A DNA stretch of 5,517 nt from Bacteroidota bacterium (GTDB lineage: Bacteria; Bacteroidota; Bacteroidia; Bacteroidales; Paludibacteraceae): positions 1 to 5,517 of the forward strand of contig JAKLIM010000266.1 of the NCBI GenBank assembly GCA_022709605.1, in the 5' to 3' direction. The notes below the pieces were generated by a model. That model worked only from the letters and a program-made list of their open reading frames with translations. It ran no database searches and had not been told where the DNA came from. A program made the position numbers and the translations under genes. Positions 1 through 5,517 of this stretch are shown one piece after another. Numbering within the stretch: position 1 is the stretch's first letter; every line of letters begins with the position of its first letter.

Positions 1-2938
1 GGCGGGTTTTTGCAATGATTTTATCCACTTTATGTCCCGGAAGCTGACCACCTTCGCCGGGTTTTGCACCCTGAGCTATTTTAATCTGAATTTCGTCAGC
101 ATTTACAAGATATTCAGCCGTTACGCCAAAACGTCCTGAAGCAACCTGCTTAATTGCACTTCGGGTACTCAATCCATCTTCACGTTTTTTGTAACGCTCC
201 GGATCTTCACCACCTTCGCCGGTATTGCTTCGACCACCAATAATATTCATGGCCATGGCCATTGCTTCGTGCGCCTCGCGACTGATTGATCCATAAGACA
301 TTGCTCCGGTTACAAAGCGTTTCATTATACTTTCAATCGGCTCAACATCCTTAATATCAATTGGATTTTGCTTGTAATCAATTAAATCGCGAATAAAAAT
401 AGGAGCAGCTTTGTCGTCAACTGCCTTTACATATTCTTTATACTTCTGATAATCATTTGTTTTTGTAGCAATTTGCAGGCGAGCAATCGTTTCCGGATTC
501 CAGGCATGTTCCACACCATCAACCCGATAAGCATAATGACCTAAATTATACAATTGTGTCGGGTCATTGCCTTCCGAAGGAAAGAATGCTTCGTAATACG
601 GTCTCAGTACTTCGTTGGATATATCTTCAATGTCAATACCTTCGATTGATGATTGTATGCCCTTGAAATATTTATTTAATAAGGACGATGAAATACCAAT
701 GGCTTCGAAAATGTGAGCTCCACGATAGCTTCGCAGGGTGGAATTTCCCATTTTTGATAATACTTTTAATAATCCTTTATTTACGGCTTTGATATAATGT
801 TTCTTAGCCGAATCAAGATCCATATTTATTTCACCTGCTTTAATTTTTTCGTTGATAATGGTGAAAATCATGTAAGGATTAACAGCATTAGCACCAAAAC
901 CAAACAAGAGTGCAAAGTGCATAACTTCACGTGGCTCGGCCGATTCGACAACGATATCGATCTGCATACGTTTGCGTTTCTGAACCAGATATAAATGAAC
1001 TGCAGAAACAGCTAATAACGAAGGAATTGGAGCGTGATTTGCATCCACGCCGCGGTCGCTTAATACGATATAGTTTTTACCATCGTCTACTGCTTTCTCA
1101 ACCGAAAGGCAAAGTTCCTGAATGGCTTTTTCAAGTCCTTTCGATCCTGCTTTTGGATCGAAAAGCATAGGTAACGAAATGGTATAGAATCCCTTATAAT
1201 TCAGATTCATTAAAATGTCGAACTGATTATTGGTCAAAACCGGACTTTTCAGTTTCACCATTTTACAAATTTCGCGGGCAGGTTCCAATAAGTTTTGATG
1301 AACCGAGCCAATATAACCTGTCAACGACATTACCAATTCTTCACGAATCGGGTCGATAGGCGGATTGGTTACCTGTGCAAATTGCTGACGGAAATAATTG
1401 AAAAGGCGTTGCGGTTTATCAGAAAATACCGACAATACCATGTCATTTCCCATTGACGAAGTTGGTTCATAACCATCATTCGTCATTGGTATCACTAATC
1501 TTTCTATGTCTTCTTTCGAATAACCAAAAGCATGCAATAAAGTAGGATAATTGTTAATGTCGTTTTTCACATTACGACCCGAAGAAATAGTATCTAAATC
1601 GATACAGTTTTTGTTCAACCATTCACGATAGGGAAATGCTTTAGCCAAGCCTTCCTTGAGTTCGTTGTCATAATAAATTTCACCTATTTCGGTGTCAATC
1701 ATGATCATTTTTCCGGGTTTCAAACGACCTTTCGATTTAATGCGTTCGGGTTCAATTTCGATGGTGCCTGTTTCTGATGCAATCACCATTAAATTATCGT
1801 GAGTTACCAGATAGCGTGCAGGCCGTAAACCATTGCGGTCGAGCATTCCACCTGCATAACGACCATCGCTGAAAAGCAAAGTAGCCGGACCATCCCACGG
1901 TTCCATAAAGGTACTGTGATATTCGTAGAAAGCACGCAGATTATCTGATATCGGATTTTTTTTGTTCCAACTTTCGGGCACAAGCATGGCCATAGCATGA
2001 GGCAAACTTTTGCCTGACATAACCAGGAATTCGAGTACGTTATCCAAACTGGCACTATCGCTCATACCGGGCTGAACGATAGGATATAATTCGTTCAAAT
2101 TACCAAGCACATCAGATTTCAAAACACTCTCGCGCGATTCCATCCATTGCCGGTTTCCACGAATGGTATTTATTTCACCATTATGTCCGAGCAAGCGGAA
2201 TGGTTGTGCTAAATCCCAGGTTGGAAAAGTATTGGTACTGAAACGCGAGTGAACAAGTGAAATTCCACTTGTAAAATTAGGATTTGATAAGTCGGGGTAA
2301 TATTCACGCAACTGAAGCGAAGTGAGCATTCCTTTGTAAACCATTTGTTTAGTCGAAAGACTTACTACATAAAAACTTCTGTCTTTTGCTAAATTCGATT
2401 TAAGAATTGATTTCTCAATTTTTTTGCGAACAACGTAGAGTTTCTGTTCCAGTTCTTGCTGGTTATTACCTCCGGTTACAAAAATTTGTTTGATTTGTGG
2501 TTCGGTCGAAGTTGAAATCTGACCGAGAATATTACTATTAACAGGCACATCGCGAATGGCAAAAAGTGTAAGCCCGTCTTTCTCAACCTGTTCTTTAATC
2601 ACATTTAGACAAAGTTCAGCTATTTTTTTATCTTTGGGAAGAAAAACAAGTCCTGTTCCGTATTTTCCTTTGGCTGGAACCGGAATACCTTGAAGCAAGA
2701 TAAATTCGTGAGGGATTTGAACTAAAATACCGGCACCATCACCGGTTTTATTATCGGCACTTTCCGCTCCACGGTGTACCATATTTTCGAGTACCTGCAA
2801 ACCTTTTTCTACAATTTCATGCGATTTCTCGCCATAAAGGTTTAATATCAGTCCTACTCCACAAGCATCGTGTTCGTTTTGAAATGAATACAGCGAACGC
2901 TGCTCATAATCGTCTAAGTGTAAAGGGTTTGAAGTCAT
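1..2938 (-). CDS. gltB: Glutamate synthase (GOGAT) large subunit, 3'-truncated by the window edge
   Basis: Glutamate synthase makes two glutamates from glutamine and 2-oxoglutarate in the cytoplasm, the second half of the GS-GOGAT cycle. The frame is open from the ATG at 2938 to base 1 (979 codons plus one base) with no stop. A short propeptide of 25 residues precedes Cys26 (HDACGVG), the expected N-terminal nucleophile of the class II glutamine amidotransferase domain (about 26-430). That domain also shows RFSTNTFPTW from residue 232 and HNGEINT around 253. The central domain includes SDRGVDANHAPIPS from 627. The FMN/synthase domain shows GAMSYGSIS at 878-886, GEGGED at 907-912, IKQVASGRFGV at 929-939 and GAKPGEGGQLPGHK from 957. 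Family members are about 1500 residues, so roughly the last third, including the 3Fe-4S cysteines, lies outside. The segment between GEGGED and SAIKQ is only 14 residues, without the ferredoxin-type insertion, which favours an NAD(P)H enzyme paired with GltD. No Shine-Dalgarno sequence precedes the start. Confidence 0.97.
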   Translation of the reverse strand, partial: MTSNPLHLDDYEQRSLYSFQNEHDACGVGLILNLYGEKSHEIVEKGLQVLENMVHRGAESADNKTGDGAGILVQIPHEFILLQGIPVPAKGKYGTGLVFLPKDKKIAELCLNVIKEQVEKDGLTLFAIRDVPVNSNILGQISTSTEPQIKQIFVTGGNNQQELEQKLYVVRKKIEKSILKSNLAKDRSFYVVSLSTKQMVYKGMLTSLQLREYYPDLSNPNFTSGISLVHSRFSTNTFPTWDLAQPFRLLGHNGEINTIRGNRQWMESRESVLKSDVLGNLNELYPIVQPGMSDSASLDNVLEFLVMSGKSLPHAMAMLVPESWNKKNPISDNLRAFYEYHSTFMEPWDGPATLLFSDGRYAGGMLDRNGLRPARYLVTHDNLMVIASETGTIEIEPERIKSKGRLKPGKMIMIDTEIGEIYYDNELKEGLAKAFPYREWLNKNCIDLDTISSGRNVKNDINNYPTLLHAFGYSKEDIERLVIPMTNDGYEPTSSMGNDMVLSVFSDKPQRLFNYFRQQFAQVTNPPIDPIREELVMSLTGYIGSVHQNLLEPAREICKMVKLKSPVLTNNQFDILMNLNYKGFYTISLPMLFDPKAGSKGLEKAIQELCLSVEKAVDDGKNYIVLSDRGVDANHAPIPSLLAVSAVHLYLVQKRKRMQIDIVVESAEPREVMHFALLFGFGANAVNPYMIFTIINEKIKAGEINMDLDSAKKHYIKAVNKGLLKVLSKMGNSTLRSYRGAHIFEAIGISSSLLNKYFKGIQSSIEGIDIEDISNEVLRPYYEAFFPSEGNDPTQLYNLGHYAYRVDGVEHAWNPETIARLQIATKTNDYQKYKEYVKAVDDKAAPIFIRDLIDYKQNPIDIKDVEPIESIMKRFVTGAMSYGSISREAHEAMAMAMNIIGGRSNTGEGGEDPERYKKREDGLSTRSAIKQVASGRFGVTAEYLVNADEIQIKIAQGAKPGEGGQLPGHKVDKIIAKTR

Positions 2939-2962
2939 AGAATTTTTTATAATATTTAATCT

Positions 2963-2980
2963 GAGTTTCAATTGAAACTC
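2963..2980. promoter_or_regulatory. Perfect 18-base palindrome in the gltB leader (candidate operator)
   Basis: The sequence GAGTTTCAATTGAAACTC is identical to its own reverse complement over all 18 bases. It sits 24 bases upstream of the gltB start codon, between the glnN terminator and gltB. A symmetric site of this size in front of a nitrogen-assimilation gene is what a dimeric transcription factor would bind. As RNA it could instead fold into a 7-bp stem with an AATT loop. There is no U-tract after it on the minus strand, so it does not look like a terminator. The symmetry is seen directly; the operator role is inferred and no regulator can be named. Confidence 0.5.
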
Positions 2981-3011
2981 CCGAACTAAAATGTTTTTTG
3001 TTTTATTGTCG

Positions 3012-3053
3012 TGAAAAATAGTGGGAGCACTTTGTTAAAAGTCTCCCACTATT
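3012..3053 (-). terminator. Rho-independent terminator of glnN
   Basis: An 11-bp perfect outer stem (3017-3027 with 3043-3053, AATAGTGGGAG/CTCCCACTATT) continues, past one unpaired base at 3028, into five inner pairs (3029-3033 with 3038-3042) closing on a 4-base loop. Read on the minus strand, the hairpin runs into a stretch of five T (3018-3014), which is the expected layout for termination after glnN. It starts 39 bases beyond the glnN stop codon. On the plus strand the hairpin is followed by A-rich sequence, so it should act only for minus-strand transcription. It separates glnN from gltB and argues that gltB has its own promoter, though partial read-through is possible. Confidence 0.85.
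3013..3020 (-). promoter_or_regulatory. Weak candidate -7 promoter element for gltB, overlapping the glnN terminator tail
   Basis: The minus strand reads TATTTTTC, one base from the Bacteroidetes -7 consensus TAnnTTTG. It lies 75 bases upstream of the gltB ATG, close to the 83-base spacing of the better candidate ahead of glnN. No matching TTTG-type -33 element is evident upstream. The T-run is also the U-tract of the glnN terminator, so the match may arise only from that. If real, the 18-base palindrome would fall in the transcribed leader. This is a weak inference. Confidence 0.2.
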
Positions 3054-3091
3054 ATAAAAAATAAATGGATATTATATTGAAATATAACGAC

Positions 3092-5287
3092 TTAACGAAT
3101 AAATAACAATTCTCTGTATTTAGGTAAAGTCCACATTTCGTCGTCAACAATTAATTCTAATTTGTCTGTATTGTAACGAATAATATCAAAATAAGGTAAT
3201 ACTTTATCGTGATAAGCCAATGCTTTTTCGAATTCTTCATCAATTTTATTAACCGTGCGACGCATGTCAATCATATCATCTACAGCATTTTTAATGGCTG
3301 TAATACGTTCTCCGATTTCGATAATCAAAGCAGTATCAAGTGCACTTAATTTTTCAGCTCTTTCACCTGTGAATACGGCTTTAATTTTAGCAACATTATC
3401 CAACAAGAAACTCTGATAACGGGTTCCAATCGGAATAATATGATTTACAGCTAAATCGCCTAAAACGCGTGCTTCAATCTGAATTTTCTTGGTGTAAGTT
3501 TCCCATTTAACTTCGTTACGGGCATGTAATTCTTTTTCAGTAAGAACACCCATCGAAGTAAATAGTTTTACACTTTCAGGAGAAGTATATGCTTTGAAAA
3601 TCTCTGGTACACAAGTTTCGCAATCTAAACCACGTTTTGCAGCCTCAACTTTCCATTCTTCGCTGTAACCATTTCCGTCGAAACGAATGGCTTTAGAAGC
3701 TTTAATGTAATCTTTAATTACATCGAAAATAGCTTTTTCTTTGCTTATTCCAGCTGCCATTTTTGCTTCAACTTCTGCTTTGAATTCAATTAACTGAGCA
3801 GCTACAGCGGTATTTAAAACAGCCATGGCTGAAGAACAGTTTGCTGATGATCCTACTGCACGGAACTCGAAACGGTTTCCGGTAAATGCAAAAGGTGAAG
3901 TACGGTTACGATCGGTATTATCAAGAAATACTTCAGGAATACGAGCAATTCCTAGGTGAAGTTTCTTTTTGTCATCCAAAATAATCGCTTCTTCACTTGT
4001 ACTACCTTCAAGTTTATCAAGAATAGCAGTAAGTTGTGTGCCGATAAAAGCTGAAACAATTGCCGGAGGTGCTTCGTTGGCACCCAAACGATGTGCATTC
4101 TGAGCAGTCATGATTGATGCTTTCAACAATGCATTGTTTTTATAAACTGCCATCAATGTAGTTGCCAGGAAAGTAACAAAAAGAAGATTTTCTTCCGGAG
4201 TTTTTCCAGGTGTAAATAAACCTACACCGGTGTCAGTACCGAGCGACCAGTTATTGTGTTTACCTGAACCGTTGATGCCAGCAAATGGTTTTTCGTGTAA
4301 TAATAAACGGAAACCGTGACGACGAGCCACTTTTTTCATGATCGACATCATCAATAAGTTTTGATCAACGGCTAAGTTACATTCTCCAAAAATTGGAGCC
4401 AACTCGAACTGATTCGGAGCTACTTCGTTGTGACGGGTTTTAGCAGGAATACCATATTTATAGGCTTCAAATTCAATATCTTTCATGTATGCAGCCACAC
4501 GACTTGGAACTGCACCAAAATAATGGTCTTCCAATTGTTGGTTTTTGGCTGATTCATGTCCTAAAAGAGTACGTCCTGTAAGTGATAAATCGGGACGAGT
4601 TGCGAACAAACCTTCGTCAACGAGGAAATATTCCTGCTCCCAACCCAAGTAAGCAACAACTTTTTTTACATTTGGATCAAACATTTGACAAACTTCAGTA
4701 GCTGCTTTGTCAACTGCATTCAATGCTTTCAAAAGAGGTGCTTTCATATCCAGTGCCTCACCGGTATATGATATAAAAATGGTAGGAATTACGAGGGTAT
4801 CATCCATCAAAAATGCAGGAGAAGTTGGATCCCAGGCTGTGTAACCACGAGCTTCGAATGTACTGCGAATACCTCCACTAGGGAATGAAGATGCATCTGG
4901 CTCTTGTTGTGCCAATAATTTTCCTGAAAAATCTTCGGTAATGCTTTCACCCGGTGCACCTACATAATCGATAAATGAATCGTGCTTTTCAGCTGTTCCA
5001 TCAGTTAACGGTTGAAACCAGTGAGTATAATGTGTTGCACCTAACTCAGTTGCCCATAATTTCATGCCTGCAGCTACCTGATTTGCAATTGCAAGATCAA
5101 GGGTTGTACCTTTATTAATTACATTTTTCAATGCCTTCAATGTATCCTTCGAAAGATATTTTTCCATGGTTGCATTGTTGAAAACATATTTTCCGTAATA
5201 ATCCGATGTGAATTTTGACGGAGCTGTAACGCATAATGCTTTTTTCTTAAAAGCTTCTTCTACTGCTTTAAATCTTAATGATGACAT
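3092..5287 (-). CDS. glnN: Glutamine synthetase type III (GSIII)
   Basis: GSIII catalyses ATP-dependent amidation of glutamate with ammonium to glutamine, the entry step of ammonium assimilation, as a large cytoplasmic homo-oligomer. The protein is 731 residues, matching the roughly 700-730 typical of GSIII and far longer than GSI (about 470). The GSIII-type N-terminal region (about 1-200) carries THYTHWFQPLTDGTAEKHD (85-103). The catalytic domain shows GWEQEYFLVDE (215-225) and HNEVAPNQFELAP (286-298), with the metal-binding glutamates. It continues with INGSGKHNNWSL (338-349), NAHRLGANEAPPA (397-409) and the arginine-rich segment NRTSPFAFTGNRFEFRAVGS (461-480). The C-terminal extension ends in the typical DDEMWTLPKYRELLF (715-729). 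The frame is intact and no key motif is missing. The ATG at 5287 is preferred because the N-terminus MSSLRFKAVEEAF resembles known GSIII starts and the next Met is residue 41. It ends 153 bases before gltB, with a terminator between. Regulation by adenylylation is not expected for GSIII. Confidence 0.98.
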   Translation of the reverse strand: MSSLRFKAVEEAFKKKALCVTAPSKFTSDYYGKYVFNNATMEKYLSKDTLKALKNVINKGTTLDLAIANQVAAGMKLWATELGATHYTHWFQPLTDGTAEKHDSFIDYVGAPGESITEDFSGKLLAQQEPDASSFPSGGIRSTFEARGYTAWDPTSPAFLMDDTLVIPTIFISYTGEALDMKAPLLKALNAVDKAATEVCQMFDPNVKKVVAYLGWEQEYFLVDEGLFATRPDLSLTGRTLLGHESAKNQQLEDHYFGAVPSRVAAYMKDIEFEAYKYGIPAKTRHNEVAPNQFELAPIFGECNLAVDQNLLMMSIMKKVARRHGFRLLLHEKPFAGINGSGKHNNWSLGTDTGVGLFTPGKTPEENLLFVTFLATTLMAVYKNNALLKASIMTAQNAHRLGANEAPPAIVSAFIGTQLTAILDKLEGSTSEEAIILDDKKKLHLGIARIPEVFLDNTDRNRTSPFAFTGNRFEFRAVGSSANCSSAMAVLNTAVAAQLIEFKAEVEAKMAAGISKEKAIFDVIKDYIKASKAIRFDGNGYSEEWKVEAAKRGLDCETCVPEIFKAYTSPESVKLFTSMGVLTEKELHARNEVKWETYTKKIQIEARVLGDLAVNHIIPIGTRYQSFLLDNVAKIKAVFTGERAEKLSALDTALIIEIGERITAIKNAVDDMIDMRRTVNKIDEEFEKALAYHDKVLPYFDIIRYNTDKLELIVDDEMWTLPKYRELLFIR

Positions 5288-5517
5288 AATTGTTATATTT
5301 TTTGATTATTTGTTTTACTATTTTTAGTTTTATAGGGCTTTATTCTTGCTATATGATTTTATTATTGTGCAAAAATAATTAAAATGATACTTATTTATAT
5401 TGTTTTAGTTGTGTTTAAATAAAAATAAACTCCATTTAATAAAATTGATATAATATTGGCATAAATAATTTCATATTAAATTTATTTTAGACATACTACT
5501 TTCAATTTATAACTATT
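5288..5517. other. A/T-rich leader and upstream region of glnN, no gene seen
   Basis: About 16% G+C by hand count, markedly lower than the coding sequence. No open frame of convincing size or RNA gene is visible. The stretch next to the glnN ATG is A-rich on the minus strand and has no Shine-Dalgarno sequence, as is usual in Bacteroidetes. It contains a candidate promoter (5370-5377) and a short imperfect inverted repeat (5413-5417 GTTTA with 5426-5430 TAAAC). No end of a neighbouring gene or terminator can be recognised up to the right edge. Confidence 0.6.
5370..5377 (-). promoter_or_regulatory. Candidate Bacteroidetes -7 promoter element for glnN
   Basis: The minus strand reads TATTTTTG, an exact match to the TAnnTTTG -7 element recognised by the Bacteroidetes primary sigma factor. 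It lies 83 bases upstream of the glnN ATG, implying a 5' leader of roughly 70-80 bases. A TTTG-type -33 element at the usual distance is not evident. T-rich sequence raises the chance of a random match, so this is a plausible but unproven promoter. Confidence 0.45.

Noticed and set aside
250..259. Palindrome GGCCATGGCC inside gltB
   Set aside because: It encodes the in-frame alternating Met-Ala run of GltB just after SREAHEA, so codon content explains it and no regulatory role is needed.
797..994. Plus-strand open frame of 65 codons
   Set aside because: It lies wholly antisense to the conserved gltB coding sequence, has no recognisable protein features, and is best explained as a shadow frame.
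931..1170. Plus-strand open frame of 79 codons
   Set aside because: It is antisense to the gltB central domain, which is well conserved here (SDRGVDANHAPIPS). The apparent protein has no family-like features.
1804..2055. Minus-strand open frame of 83 codons
   Set aside because: It overlaps gltB on the same strand in another reading frame. The gltB frame is intact and family-like through this stretch, so this is a shadow rather than a frameshift.
5288..5362. Possible riboswitch in the glnN leader
   Set aside because: The leader is nearly all A/T with no stable stems. I could not recognise the conserved cores of glutamine or other known riboswitch classes.
5413..5430. Inverted repeat GTTTA/TAAAC upstream of glnN as a hairpin or terminator
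   Set aside because: Only five A/T-rich pairs with an 8-base spacer, too weak for a stable hairpin. It is noted only for its partial resemblance to the gltB palindrome.

Overview
This window holds a compact nitrogen-assimilation locus from a low-GC member of the Bacteroidetes, probably of the Bacteroidales/Marinilabiliales type. Three things point that way: a 731-residue type III glutamine synthetase (the form typical of Bacteroides and relatives), A/T-rich leaders without Shine-Dalgarno sequences, and a match to the Bacteroidetes -7 promoter element (TAnnTTTG) upstream of glnN. The assignment is inferred from family and signal knowledge, not from a database search.

Both genes lie on the minus strand, so the window is best read from right to left. 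Positions 5517-5288 are an extremely A/T-rich leader (about 16% G+C by hand count) with a candidate promoter. Positions 5287-3092 encode the complete type III glutamine synthetase (glnN). Positions 3091-2939 form a 153-base gap with a strong intrinsic terminator for glnN, followed by a perfect 18-base palindrome just ahead of the next gene. Positions 2938-1 encode the first 979 residues of the glutamate synthase large subunit (gltB). That gene runs off the left edge before its Fe-S cysteines and C-terminal beta-helix domain.

Together the two enzymes form the GS-GOGAT cycle. GlnN fixes ammonium onto glutamate using ATP. GltB hydrolyses the glutamine amide and channels the ammonia to 2-oxoglutarate, giving net glutamate. 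The short segment after the GEGGED motif in GltB lacks the insertion typical of ferredoxin-dependent glutamate synthases. This predicts an NAD(P)H-dependent enzyme needing a small subunit (GltD), possibly encoded just beyond the left edge.

The coding content is conventional core metabolism, and I see no sign of a previously undescribed system, mobile element, CRISPR array or RNA gene. The most interesting parts are regulatory: the terminator that separates the two genes, the palindrome in the gltB leader, and a heptamer shared with the glnN leader.
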